From the NCBI RefSeq assembly GCF_009687865.1, contig NZ_BLAE01000035.1:62001-126000 (forward strand): 64,000 nucleotides of DNA, written 5' to 3'. This document shows, piece by piece, positions 17,290-26,174 of the stretch (its first letter is position 1; every line of letters begins with the position of its first letter). A program made the position numbers and the translations under genes. Below the pieces are notes generated by a model that worked only from the letters and a program-made list of their open reading frames with translations, did no database searches and was not told the origin of the DNA. Source of the DNA: Acrocarpospora macrocephala (GTDB lineage: Bacteria; Actinomycetota; Actinomycetes; Streptosporangiales; Streptosporangiaceae).

Positions 17290-18126
17290 ATGGAACGCCT
17301 GCTCCACTGGACCCGCGCGCACCTGGTCGCCATTCGCGCGATCGTGGTGCTGACCGTGCTCACCGGAGGGATCTACCCCTTGCTCGTGATGGGCGTCGGA
17401 CAAGCCCTCTTCCACCATCAAGCCAACGGGTCGCTCGTCCAGAAAGACGGCAAGACCGTCGGCAGCGCGCTCATCGGGCAACTCTTCACCGGCAAGGACG
17501 GCAAACCGCTCGCCCGCTACTTCCAGACCCGCCCGTCAGAGGCCGGGGAGGGGTACGACATGCTCTCCACTGCGGCCAGTAACCTGGGCCCTGAGGACAT
17601 TGTGGACACCCTTCCCGTGCCGGGTCATGCGGGCCGAAAGAGCCTGCTGACTCAGGTCTGCGCCCGGAGCAGGGCGGCAGGAGAGCTCGAAGGGGTGTCC
17701 GGCGCACGGCCGTACTGCACGGACGAGGGGGTGGGTGCGGTGCTCAAGGTCTTTCCCCACCGGGTGGTGAGCGTCAACCAGCCCTGCCCCGCCACCCCCT
17801 TTATCCCGAAATATCGGGGTATGGCGGTGGAGTGTGCGCGGCCGGGCGAGGATTACGCGGCCGGCCGCACGGTTCCCGTTGACGGCGGTGCCACCGCCGA
17901 AGTTCCCCCGGACGCGGTCACCGCCAGCGGCTCCGGACTGGATCCCGATATTTCCGTCGAATACGCCCGGCTCCAGGCACCCCGGATCGCCCGCGAACGC
18001 CGTACCCCCGTCGAACGGGTGCTCGCCCTGATCGCCGCGCACACCACCGGCCCCGCCCTCGGATTCCTGGGTGAACCCGCCGTCCACGTGCTCGACCTCA
18101 ACCTGGCCCTCGACCAGGCCAGGTGA
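17290..18126 (+). CDS. kdpC: K+-transporting ATPase subunit KdpC with an enlarged extracytoplasmic domain
   Basis: 278 aa, against about 190-220 aa for most KdpC proteins. The N-terminal helix (IRAIVVLTVLTGGIYPLLVMGVGQALF) and the GSALIGQLFTGKDGKPLARYFQTRPS segment are typical. So is the C-terminal part (TASGSGLDPDISVEYARLQAPRIARER...). Between them, about residues 98-205, lies extra sequence containing four cysteines (QVCARS, PYCTDE, QPCPAT, VECARP) that could form two disulfides outside the membrane. The frame is continuous, so this is an insertion, not an error. The stop overlaps the kdpD start. Confidence 0.94.
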   Translation: MERLLHWTRAHLVAIRAIVVLTVLTGGIYPLLVMGVGQALFHHQANGSLVQKDGKTVGSALIGQLFTGKDGKPLARYFQTRPSEAGEGYDMLSTAASNLGPEDIVDTLPVPGHAGRKSLLTQVCARSRAAGELEGVSGARPYCTDEGVGAVLKVFPHRVVSVNQPCPATPFIPKYRGMAVECARPGEDYAAGRTVPVDGGATAEVPPDAVTASGSGLDPDISVEYARLQAPRIARERRTPVERVLALIAAHTTGPALGFLGEPAVHVLDLNLALDQAR

Positions 18127-20657
18127 TGGCCATGCTCCGCGGGCGCCTGCGCGTCTTCCTCGGCTCGGCCCCCGGCGTCGGCAAGACCTACGCCATGCTC
18201 GACGAGGGCCGCCGCGCCGTCGAACGCGGCCGGGACGTGGTCGTGGGCCTGGTCGAAACCCACGACCGCCCCCGCACCGCCGCCCTCCTGGACGGACTGG
18301 AGATCATCCCGCGCCGCGCCATGACCCACCGCGGCGCGGCCTTCACCGAACTCGACGTGGACGCGGTCATCCGCCGCGCCCCCCGGATCGCCCTGATCGA
18401 CGAGCTGGCCCACACCAACGTGCCGGGCTCCCGCAACGCCAAACGCTGGCAGGACATCGAGGAGATCCTCGAAGCCGGGATCGACGTCGTCTCCACGGTC
18501 AACATCCAGCACCTGGAGTCCATCAACGACGTGGTCCAGGCCATCACCGGCGTGCCGCAGCGGGAAACCGTCCCCGACGAGGTGGTCCGCCGCGCCGACC
18601 AGGTGGAACTCGTGGACATGGCCCCCGAGGCGCTGCGCCGCAGGATGGCCCACGGCAACGTGTACGCCCCCGAGAAGGTGGACGCCGCCCTGGCCAACTA
18701 CTTCCGCGTCGGCAACCTCACCGCGTTGCGGGAACTCGCCCTGCTCTGGGTCGCCGGAAAGGTCGACGAGCAACTCGACCGCTACCGCGCCGAACACGGC
18801 ATCGCCGGAACGTGGGAGGCGCGCGAGCGGGTCGTCGTCGCGCTCACCGGCGGCCCGGAGGGCGACGTGCTCATCCGCAGGGCGGCCAGGATCGCCGACC
18901 GCTCCAAGGGCGCCGACCTGCTCGCCGTGCACGTCACCAGGGCCGACGGCCTGGCCGACGCCGACCCGGCCAACCTGGTGCGGCAGCGCGCCCTGGTGGA
19001 GAGCGTCGGCGGCACCTACCACCAGGTGGTCGGCGACGACGTGGCCGGCGCGCTGATCGACTTCGCCAAAGGGGTCAACGCCACCCAGCTGGTCCTGGGC
19101 GCGTCCCGGCGCGGCCGGTTCGCCCAACTGTTCGCCCGTGGCGTGGGCATGGAGACCACCTCGCGCTCCGGCTCCATCGACGTGCACATGGTCACCCACC
19201 CGCACATTAAGAAGGGCAAATCCGGCGCGCGGCAGCGGGCGGCGCTGACCCGGACGCGCCGGATCGGCGGCTGGGCGCTGGCCCTGCTCGGTCTGCCCGT
19301 GCTCAGCGCCGTCCTGCTCCCGTTCCGGGAGATGATCACGCTGCCGAGCGAGATCCTGCTGTTCCTGCTGCTGGTGGTGGCGGTCGCGCTGGTCGGCGGC
19401 ATGCTGCCCGCGGTGACGGCGGCGGTGCTGGGGTTCCTGCTGCTGAACTATCTCTTCACGCCGCCGACGAATCAGTTCACCGTCGCCGAGCCGGAGAACG
19501 TGCTCGCGCTCGGCGTCTACGTGCTGGTCGCGATCATGGTCAGCATGGTGGTGGATGTCGCGGCTCGCCGTACCAGGGAGGCGGCGCGGGCCGGCGCCGA
19601 CGCCGAGGCGCTCTCGGCCCTGGCCGGATACGTGCTGCGCGGCGAGGCCGCGCTGCCGTCGCTGCTGGGCAGGCTCAGGGAGATGTTCGGCCTGACCTCG
19701 GTCACCCTGCTGGAGCGCGGAGCGGCGGCGACCCCGGACGATCAGGGCGATCCGGCGGCCTGGCGGATCGTGGCGACCTCCGGCGGGGAGCCGGCCACGT
19801 GTCCCGCCGTGGCCGAGACCGATGTGGTCATCGACGAGGAGCTCGTACTCGCCGCGCGCGGGCGGCTGCTGGACGCCTCCGACCGGCGGATCCTGGAGGC
19901 GTTCGCGGCCGAGGCGGCGGTCGCGCTGCGGCAGCAGCGGCTGGCGGAGCAGGCCGAGCGGGCCAAGCCGCTGGCCGAGGCCGACCGCATGCGCACCGCG
20001 CTGCTGGCCGCCGTCAGCCATGACCTGCGCACCCCGCTGGCCTCCGCCAAGGCGGCGGTGGAGAGCCTGGGCAACACGGCCATCGACTGGTCGCCCGAGG
20101 ACCGTAAGGAGCTGCTCGCCACCGCCGACGAGTCGCTCGCCAAGCTGGACCGGCTGATCGCCAACCTGCTCGACATGAGCCGCCTGCAGGCCGGCGCGCT
20201 GGGCGTCTCGCTCCAGCGGGTGGCCCTGGACGAGGTGGTGCCCCGGGCGATCGACGACCTGGGACCGCTGAGCGACCAGGTGGAGACGGACGTGTCGATC
20301 GAACTGCCGGAGATCATGGCCGATCCCGGCCTGCTGGAACGGGTGCTGGTCAACTTGATCTCCAACGCGCTCCGGCACAGCCCGCCGGGCGTCAAGGTGC
20401 TCGTCTCCGGCAGCTGGCACGAGGAGCATGTGGAGATCCGCGTCATCGACCGGGGGCCGGGCATTCCGGCCGACTCCCACGAACGTGTCTTCCTGCCGTT
20501 CCAGCGCCTCGGCGATCGGGACAACCACTCCGGAGTCGGCCTCGGCCTGGCGCTGGCCCGCGGGTTGACCGAGGCCATGGGCGGCGCGCTGAATCCGGAT
20601 GAAACCCCCGGCGGGGGTCTTACTATGATCGTGACCATGCCGATGGCGGCCGCATGA
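18123..20657 (+). CDS. kdpD: Sensor histidine kinase KdpD
   Basis: 844 aa. The N-terminal KdpD domain has a Walker A (GSAPGVGKTYAML) and a Walker B-like segment (LIDELAHTN). A universal-stress-protein-like domain follows (residues ~240-370), then a four-helix membrane region (GWALALLGLPVLSAVLLPF...VLVAIMVSMVV) and a GAF-like region. Last come the HisKA phospho-acceptor (AAVSHDLRTPLAS) and the ATPase domain (NLISNALRH, DRGPGIP, GVGLGLALARG). KdpD senses low K+ or turgor stress and phosphorylates KdpE. The start is GTG 18123 or ATG 18126, both overlapping the kdpC stop; the kdpE ATG overlaps its end. Confidence 0.96.
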   Translation: MMAMLRGRLRVFLGSAPGVGKTYAMLDEGRRAVERGRDVVVGLVETHDRPRTAALLDGLEIIPRRAMTHRGAAFTELDVDAVIRRAPRIALIDELAHTNVPGSRNAKRWQDIEEILEAGIDVVSTVNIQHLESINDVVQAITGVPQRETVPDEVVRRADQVELVDMAPEALRRRMAHGNVYAPEKVDAALANYFRVGNLTALRELALLWVAGKVDEQLDRYRAEHGIAGTWEARERVVVALTGGPEGDVLIRRAARIADRSKGADLLAVHVTRADGLADADPANLVRQRALVESVGGTYHQVVGDDVAGALIDFAKGVNATQLVLGASRRGRFAQLFARGVGMETTSRSGSIDVHMVTHPHIKKGKSGARQRAALTRTRRIGGWALALLGLPVLSAVLLPFREMITLPSEILLFLLLVVAVALVGGMLPAVTAAVLGFLLLNYLFTPPTNQFTVAEPENVLALGVYVLVAIMVSMVVDVAARRTREAARAGADAEALSALAGYVLRGEAALPSLLGRLREMFGLTSVTLLERGAAATPDDQGDPAAWRIVATSGGEPATCPAVAETDVVIDEELVLAARGRLLDASDRRILEAFAAEAAVALRQQRLAEQAERAKPLAEADRMRTALLAAVSHDLRTPLASAKAAVESLGNTAIDWSPEDRKELLATADESLAKLDRLIANLLDMSRLQAGALGVSLQRVALDEVVPRAIDDLGPLSDQVETDVSIELPEIMADPGLLERVLVNLISNALRHSPPGVKVLVSGSWHEEHVEIRVIDRGPGIPADSHERVFLPFQRLGDRDNHSGVGLGLALARGLTEAMGGALNPDETPGGGLTMIVTMPMAAA

Positions 20658-21322
20658 CCCGCATCCTGATCGTCGACGACGAGCCGCAGATCCTCCGCGC
20701 GCTCCGGATCAACCTGGTCGCCCGGCAGTACGAGGTCGCCCTCGCCGCCGACGGAAGCGCCGCCCTGCGCGAGGCCGCCCAGTGGCACCCCGACCTGGTG
20801 CTCCTGGACCTGGGCCTGCCCGATCTCGACGGAGTGGACGTCATCCACGGCCTGCGCGGCTGGACCACCGTGCCGATCGTGGTCCTGTCCGGCCGGGCCG
20901 GAAACCAGGACAAGATCGAGGCCCTGGACGCGGGCGCCGACGACTACGTCACCAAGCCCTTCAACATCGAGGAACTCCTGGCCCGGGTCCGCGCCGTGAC
21001 CCGCAGGACCCGCGCCCAGGAGGCCGAACTGGCCGCCGTCCAGCTCGGCGACCACACCATCGACCTGACCAACAAGACCATCTCCGGCGGTGTACGGCTC
21101 ACGCCCACCGAATGGCACATCCTCGAAATCCTGCTGCGCAACCCCGGCCGCCTGGTCAGCCAGCGCCAGCTCCTGACCGAGGTCTGGGGCACGAAGTACC
21201 TGAAGGAAACCCACTACCTGCGGCAGTACATGGTGCAACTGCGCCGCAAGCTCGAACGCGACCCCGCCCACCCGGTCCATCTGATCACCGAACTGGGCAT
21301 GGGCTACCGCTACCTGCCGTGA
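20654..21322 (+). CDS. kdpE: Response regulator KdpE (OmpR/PhoB family)
   Basis: 222 aa. The receiver domain has the acidic pocket (IVDDEP), the phospho-acceptor Asp in LVLLDLGLPDLDG (about residue 52) and the conserved Lys in VTKPFN. The C-terminal winged helix covers ~130-222 (LTPTEWHILEILLRNPGRLVSQRQLLTEVWG, ending ELGMGYRYLP). It activates kdp expression under K+ limitation. It ends just before a strong hairpin. Confidence 0.96.
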   Translation: MTRILIVDDEPQILRALRINLVARQYEVALAADGSAALREAAQWHPDLVLLDLGLPDLDGVDVIHGLRGWTTVPIVVLSGRAGNQDKIEALDAGADDYVTKPFNIEELLARVRAVTRRTRAQEAELAAVQLGDHTIDLTNKTISGGVRLTPTEWHILEILLRNPGRLVSQRQLLTEVWGTKYLKETHYLRQYMVQLRRKLERDPAHPVHLITELGMGYRYLP

Positions 21323-21323
21323 C

Positions 21324-21351
21324 GGGGGCGTGCCGGGCGGGGCACGCCCCC
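21324..21351. terminator. Hairpin terminator between kdpE and the glycosidase operon
   Basis: Perfect 11-bp stem GGGGGCGTGCC / GGCACGCCCCC with a 6-base loop, between two convergent genes. There is no T-run, as is common in high-GC actinobacteria. Probably acts in both directions. Confidence 0.75.
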
Positions 21352-21363
21352 TGCTCGGTTCTG

Positions 21364-24300
21364 TCAGGGCGCGTACGCTCTGACCTCCAGCAACCCGACG
21401 GAGTTGCTCCCGTTACCGGTGAGCAGCACCCGCAACCGGGTCGTGCTGGTGGCCGTGAACGTCACGTTGTTGAACGCGTTCTTGGTCAGCGTGTATCCGG
21501 AAGCTCCGGGCACGTCCACATACGCGGTGCCGTTCCAGGACTGCAACTTCCACGACGCGGGCATGTCGATTCCCTGCTCGTCGTCGAAGAAGTACACCTC
21601 GGCCCGGTTCAGCGTCTGCGCCGACGGCCAGGTCAGATCCACCCACTGCTCGCCGGTGTTCGGCCAGCAGCCCCAGCGCGGGTTCACGGTGTCGTTGGAC
21701 GACGGAGGCTGGATCCCGTCGTTGATCGCCGCCACGCTCTCCCACGCCGACGTGAACGACGCCGACGGTGTGGCGATCAGCGCCAGATTGCTCGGCGGCT
21801 GCACCACCCCGCCCCGGTTGAAGATCTTCACCTCGGTGAGCCCGCTCCGCGACCCGGAGGCGTTGGTGGTCACGATCCGCACCCGCTGCGCGCTGATCGC
21901 CGGGAACTGCACCAGGTTGTAGTTGGCCTGCGGCGCGGCCGGACTCTTGTTCTGACCTGGCACGTTCGTCCAGGTGCTGCCGTTGAGGTACTGGATGTTG
22001 TACGACGCGGGCGCCCGATAGGTGGCATTCGCCGGACGGCTGTCCTTGAAGTGCACGCGCACCTCGTTGAACGTCCGCGCGGCCCCGAAGTTCACCTCGT
22101 ACCAGTCGGACGCGGCCGTGTTGCCGCCCCAGAACGGTTCGTTGGTCGGGAACCCGTCGATCGCCCCGGCCACGTTGCTGCCGGACGCGGTCGAGGACGC
22201 GGTGGCGGTCGCCCCGGCGGCCAGGTTGGTGAGGTTGGCCGTGAGGTCGACGCCCGCCTTGGCCAGCATGTCCACCATGCGCGGGCTGGACTGGGTCACC
22301 TGCGTGGGGGTCTGCAGGCTGGGGAAGGCCTGGTTGAAGGCGACCGTTCCCGTGGTCGTCACCGCTCCGGTGGCGGCGTCCCAGGTGAAGGGCACCAGCG
22401 AGTTGACCGTCGCCACCCGGGTCCCGTTCAGGAAGATCGAGTAGCCCTGCGGCACGCCGGGATACCGGGTGATGCCGTCGGCCGGGTCGTCCCAGACGAT
22501 GGTCAGGTCCGTGTTCCGGTAGCGCAGGTTGTTGACGGTGAAGTGGGTCCAGCCGATGTTGATCGGCGAGAGCTCCACCTTCGCGTCACTGCGCGGCCGG
22601 AGCCCGGCCACGTCCTCGATCACGGTCCAGTTGGAGCTGCCCAGGATGTTGTGGTGGATCCAGGACCGGTAGTTGATCGACGAGCCGTTCCAGTCGGCCC
22701 AGAACTCGTTGGCGTCCGGCCACTGGGTGTTGCCGCCGACGTACTGCGCCCAGGCGTTCCAGTAGAGCAGTTTCTTGTAGTCGGTCGCGCTCATCCACGC
22801 GTTCGGGTAGTTGCGCAGCACCGAGGAGTAGAGCCGGAACTGCACGGTGGAGTTGATGGTGGAGAAGTTGTTGGACCCCGGGTTCCCGGCCGCCGCCGCG
22901 GCCGCCTTGTCGACCTGGTTGGCGGTGTAGTACGGGAAGATCGGGTATTGGGCGGGGCTGTCGTAGAGGCGCAGCGCCTCCCGGTAGGTCGCCGTGTTCG
23001 GGATCGCGCCGACCGCGAACGGGTAGTAGTTGTTGATCTCCTTCCACGGCACCCACTCGTTGGTCGACTTCAGCCGGTGCTCGAACAGCTGCCGGTTGGG
23101 GTTCCACAGCACGTTGACGATCGCGTTCTGGATCTGCGTCGCCAGCGTCCGCATCTCCGTGCCCTTGGCCGTGTTGCCGATCGCCTCGTAGGCCTGCGCC
23201 GCCGCCAGCGCCCCGCTGTACTGGTAGGCCGACTCGGCCCGGTCCATGTTCCCGGGCTTCCAGTGGAACGACACCGCGTCGGCGTCGTTGCCGGTCAGGG
23301 CGCCCCAGTCGTACTCGATGAGCTTGTTGTTGTCGTGGTCGTAGAAGGCGAGCTGGCCCTTGACGTCCTGCTCGGCGTAGCGGGCCAGGTTCCCGGCGAT
23401 GGCCGGCTGGCCGCCATGGATCTGGTAGCTCTTCCAGGCCGCCTCGGCGATGTACTGCGTGTAGCTGTTGGACCAGTTCTCCGGGTCACCCGGATTGTCG
23501 AGGAACCGGCCGTTCTTGGAGATCTGTCCGACGCTCAGCCAGTCGCCGTACGCGTAGATGGGGTTGCGCAGGTACTTGAGATCGTCGATGTGCATCGGCT
23601 GGGTGAGCGCGATCGCGTTGTTGTAGCCGAGCACGCCCTCGGTGGACGTCGGGAACTGGAAGGTCTGCCCGGGAATGTCGGCGTCCAGGTTGTTGAAGCG
23701 CATCAGCCACCAGCGGTAGTAGATGTTCTTCTTGATGGCCGGTTCCGGCACGTCGATGTAGGGCAGGTTCTGCGCCCACCACAGGTTGTACGCCCGGACG
23801 TGCGTGGCGAACGCGGTCGCGTTGCTGTATCCGGCGTAGGCGTTGAACTCGGTCAGCGACTCGGGGATCTCGTTGGTGACGAAGCCCATCACCACCTTCG
23901 CGGTGACGGTCGCCCCGGGCGCGACCGTGACCGAGCGGTTGAGGCCCCCGCTGGTCACCGTGAATCCGTCCCCGGTCAGGCGGGGGAGGATCGTGGTGAG
24001 GTTGTTGTACGCGTTGACCTGCCCGGTCAGCGTGTTGCCGCTGCCACTGGTGGCGTAGGGCGAGGTCGCCCGCAGCTGCAGCGTCGTGGACGCCGAGCCG
24101 TTGTTGGTGATCGACAGGTTGGCCACGGCCACGTTGTTCTCGGTGATGAACTTGGTCTGGTTGACCGTGATCGACCCGCTGGTGTGCACGCTGCGCCAGT
24201 GGCTCGGCGCCTGCCAGCGGGAGTTCACCTGCTCGGTGAACGTGCCCGGCGTGATCGCGACCGTGAACGCGTTGTTGTTGCTGATGCTCTCCCAGTACGC

Positions 24301-24597
24301 GACCTGCCCGCCGAACCCGAGCGTGCCCGGATTATGGGTCTTCATGAAGACCGCCCGGCCCCGGGTCATCAGCCACGTCCCGGCGGGGTCGTTGCCCGGC
24401 CTGGCCAGCAGCCGGTCCATCCAGAAGTCGGTGCCGCCGCTCTCGGCGTCGTAGATGGCCTGCATGGAGTTGCCCGGCGCGGCCGGGATGGCGGGCCCGC
24501 TGAACGTCGGGAACCCGATGGTCTGCGCGGCCGACGCGGGCGGCCCCGCGACGATCAAACCCGCGACGAGGAGTAAGGCGGCGCTGATCCGCTTCAT
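21364..24597 (-). CDS. Secreted MGH1-like glycoside hydrolase with two C-terminal discoidin-type carbohydrate-binding domains
   Basis: 1077 aa. The signal peptide is MKRISAALLLVAGLIVAGPPASA. The large N-terminal and central region (to ~residue 770) carries an (alpha/alpha)6-barrel glycosidase of the MGH1/GH63-like type (YYRWWLMRFNNLDADIPGQTF, NEWVPWKEINNYYPFAVG, ANEFWADWNG, RSWIHHNILG). Two F5/8-type-C (discoidin) modules follow, at ~785-925 and ~940-1077. The last is strikingly like the tails of the two neighbouring secreted proteins. I use the ATG at 24597, which overlaps the GH43 stop by 4 bases; the upstream open frame is a shadow. Likely removes sugars from plant-wall polymers outside the cell. 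The exact linkage is unknown. Confidence 0.85.
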   Translation of the reverse strand: MKRISAALLLVAGLIVAGPPASAAQTIGFPTFSGPAIPAAPGNSMQAIYDAESGGTDFWMDRLLARPGNDPAGTWLMTRGRAVFMKTHNPGTLGFGGQVAYWESISNNNAFTVAITPGTFTEQVNSRWQAPSHWRSVHTSGSITVNQTKFITENNVAVANLSITNNGSASTTLQLRATSPYATSGSGNTLTGQVNAYNNLTTILPRLTGDGFTVTSGGLNRSVTVAPGATVTAKVVMGFVTNEIPESLTEFNAYAGYSNATAFATHVRAYNLWWAQNLPYIDVPEPAIKKNIYYRWWLMRFNNLDADIPGQTFQFPTSTEGVLGYNNAIALTQPMHIDDLKYLRNPIYAYGDWLSVGQISKNGRFLDNPGDPENWSNSYTQYIAEAAWKSYQIHGGQPAIAGNLARYAEQDVKGQLAFYDHDNNKLIEYDWGALTGNDADAVSFHWKPGNMDRAESAYQYSGALAAAQAYEAIGNTAKGTEMRTLATQIQNAIVNVLWNPNRQLFEHRLKSTNEWVPWKEINNYYPFAVGAIPNTATYREALRLYDSPAQYPIFPYYTANQVDKAAAAAAGNPGSNNFSTINSTVQFRLYSSVLRNYPNAWMSATDYKKLLYWNAWAQYVGGNTQWPDANEFWADWNGSSINYRSWIHHNILGSSNWTVIEDVAGLRPRSDAKVELSPINIGWTHFTVNNLRYRNTDLTIVWDDPADGITRYPGVPQGYSIFLNGTRVATVNSLVPFTWDAATGAVTTTGTVAFNQAFPSLQTPTQVTQSSPRMVDMLAKAGVDLTANLTNLAAGATATASSTASGSNVAGAIDGFPTNEPFWGGNTAASDWYEVNFGAARTFNEVRVHFKDSRPANATYRAPASYNIQYLNGSTWTNVPGQNKSPAAPQANYNLVQFPAISAQRVRIVTTNASGSRSGLTEVKIFNRGGVVQPPSNLALIATPSASFTSAWESVAAINDGIQPPSSNDTVNPRWGCWPNTGEQWVDLTWPSAQTLNRAEVYFFDDEQGIDMPASWKLQSWNGTAYVDVPGASGYTLTKNAFNNVTFTATSTTRLRVLLTGNGSNSVGLLEVRAYAP

Positions 24598-25997
24598 GAG
24601 TGTGCCGTCCATTCGAGCACGCCGGTCGAGAAACCGGTCCGGGAGGTGATGTTCAGCCGCAGCCGCGTCGTGCTGACGGGGGTGAACGTGGTCACGTTCG
24701 CGGTGTTGGCGGCCACGCCGCAGGCCGACTGGCCGGGCACGTTCACATACGCGCTGCCGTTCCAGTACTGCACCTGGCAGGAGGCCGGCAGGTCGATGCC
24801 CTGGTTGTCGTCGAACCAGTAGGTGGTGATCCGCCGGATGCTCTGCGCGGTCGGCCACTGGTACTCGATCCATTCGGTGCCCTGGTGGTTCCAGTTGCCG
24901 TACGCGCCGTGGCTGTGGTCGGCGGAGCTGGTCGGGGTGAAGCCGTCCTTGATCGCGCCGAGGGTTTCCCACGGGGAGACGTAGGAGGTGGACGCGGTCG
25001 CGGTCAGCGCGAGGTTGCCGCCCGCCGGGGGCGGACCGCTGGTCTGCACGACCTTCTGCATGGTGCCGTCGGCGTTCCAGAACAGCTTGTCGATGGTGAC
25101 CGAGCGGCGGAAGTTACCCCCGCCCGGGGCCGCGGCGTTGTGGTAGACCATGTACCACTGGCCCTTGAACTCGATGATCGCCGGATGGTTGGTGGTTGAG
25201 CTGACCTGGTCGAGCACGACGCCCCGGTGGGTCCACGGGCCGAGCGGGTTGCTCGCGGTGGCGTACCGGATGCAGGCGTAACCCGGCGCGGAGCAGGCCG
25301 AGTCGTTGGCGGCGTAGGCCAGGTAGTAGGTGCCGTTGCGCTTGAACATCCAGGGTGCCTCCCAGAAGTTGGAGACACCGGTCGGGGTGATCACCGAGCC
25401 CACGGTCTGGGTCATGTTCGCGTTGAGGCGCACGGCCCGCAGCCCGTAGTAGGAGCCCCAGTACATGTAGACCTGGCCGTCGTCGTCGGTGAACACGGTG
25501 GGGTCGATGTTGAGCGGGGAGGAGTTCGGGGTGCTGTCGCTGATCAGCGGCCCGCCCCGGGCGTCGGTGAACGGGCCGGTGGGCGAGTCGCCGACCGCGA
25601 CGCCGATGTCCATCCAGCCGGCGCCGTTGCCGTTGACCGGGACGTACCAGTAGTACCGGCCGTTGGCCCCGCGCTCGACCTCGCCGGCCCAGGCGTCGGC
25701 CCCGGCCCACGGGAAGTTGGCCAGCGACAGCCGCGCGCCCAGGTCGGTGAAGGTGGTCGCGTCGCTGGAGCTGAACACGTGCCAGTCCCGCATGACGAAG
25801 TTCCCGCCTCCGGCGGGGGCCTCGTCGTGGCCGGTGTACAGGTAGAGCGTGTCACCGACGACCAGGGCCGAGGGATCGGCCGTGTAGATCGCGGTGGTGA
25901 TCGGGGCGGCGGCGATTGCCGGGGCGCCGGTGGTGAGGACGCTTACGGAGAGGACGAGGACGGCGGTTGCCGCGAGGGCGGCCCATCGTCGTTTCAT
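24594..25997 (-). CDS. Secreted GH43-family arabinosidase/xylosidase-like enzyme with discoidin-type domain
   Basis: 467 aa. The signal peptide is MKRRWAALAATAVLVLSVSVLTTGAPAIA. A five-bladed GH43 propeller covers residues ~35-325. Its three acidic residues are visible: base in YTADPSALV, pKa modulator in NIDPTVFTDDDG, acid in NFWEAPWMFKRNG. The C-terminal ~135 residues form the shared discoidin-type domain. The start at ATG 25997 follows AAGGAG. It is the first gene of a two-gene operon with the MGH1-like enzyme. Upstream lie a perfect LacI-type palindrome and a second operator motif. GH43 enzymes commonly release L-arabinofuranose or D-xylose from plant polymers. Confidence 0.9.
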   Translation of the reverse strand: MKRRWAALAATAVLVLSVSVLTTGAPAIAAAPITTAIYTADPSALVVGDTLYLYTGHDEAPAGGGNFVMRDWHVFSSSDATTFTDLGARLSLANFPWAGADAWAGEVERGANGRYYWYVPVNGNGAGWMDIGVAVGDSPTGPFTDARGGPLISDSTPNSSPLNIDPTVFTDDDGQVYMYWGSYYGLRAVRLNANMTQTVGSVITPTGVSNFWEAPWMFKRNGTYYLAYAANDSACSAPGYACIRYATASNPLGPWTHRGVVLDQVSSTTNHPAIIEFKGQWYMVYHNAAAPGGGNFRRSVTIDKLFWNADGTMQKVVQTSGPPPAGGNLALTATASTSYVSPWETLGAIKDGFTPTSSADHSHGAYGNWNHQGTEWIEYQWPTAQSIRRITTYWFDDNQGIDLPASCQVQYWNGSAYVNVPGQSACGVAANTANVTTFTPVSTTRLRLNITSRTGFSTGVLEWTAHS

Positions 25998-26016
25998 GGG
26001 GGTGCTCCTTGCCGAG

Positions 26017-26032
26017 ATGTTAGCGCTAACAT
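26017..26032. promoter_or_regulatory. LacI-type operator upstream of the GH43 operon
   Basis: ATGTTAGCGCTAACAT is a perfect 16-bp palindrome with a central CG step, the hallmark of LacI-family operators in actinobacteria. It lies 20 bases before the GH43 start codon, where binding would block transcription. Confidence 0.8.
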
Positions 26033-26061
26033 TCTTGGGGAGGTGCATGAAGGAAGTGGGA

Positions 26062-26085
26062 TGAAAGGTTTTCGGAAACATAAAC
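26062..26085. promoter_or_regulatory. Locus-specific operator motif (site a, GH43 operon)
   Basis: Contains GGTTTTCGGAAAC within a 24-base stretch that is almost identical, apart from one extra A and one G/A change, to the site overlapping the sugar-importer promoter at 29275-29299 (reverse strand). GTTTTCGGAAAC is a near-palindrome with a central CG. Probable site for the LacI protein encoded at 28143-29159. Confidence 0.65.
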
Positions 26086-26089
26086 TTAA

Positions 26090-26122
26090 CTAGGGAGGCT
26101 GTCAATAGAGCAGCCTCCCTAG
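26090..26122 (-). terminator. Hairpin terminator after the metalloprotease gene
   Basis: Perfect 12-bp stem CTAGGGAGGCTG / CAGCCTCCCTAG with a 9-base loop. It lies downstream of the minus-strand metalloprotease gene and upstream of the GH43 promoter region. In the minus direction it is followed by a T-rich stretch (TTAAGTTTATG). Confidence 0.8.
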
Positions 26123-26136
26123 CGGACCCTGAGGAT

Positions 26137-26149
26137 GGAAAAGGTTTTC
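26137..26149. promoter_or_regulatory. Locus-specific operator motif (site b)
   Basis: GGAAAAGGTTTTC, sharing the AAAGGTTTTC core with sites a, c and d. It lies in the metalloprotease-GH43 spacer, on the far side of the terminator from the GH43 gene. Confidence 0.4.
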
Positions 26150-26174
26150 GTAGCCGCGCGTCAAGGCCTACAGG

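Noticed and set aside
17853-20528. 891-codon minus-strand open frame
   Set aside because: Antisense to kdpC/kdpD, which are complete and motif-rich.
20782-24576. 1264-codon plus-strand open frame
   Set aside because: It begins inside kdpE in another frame and runs antisense to the MGH1-like gene; composition is typical of high-GC shadow frames.
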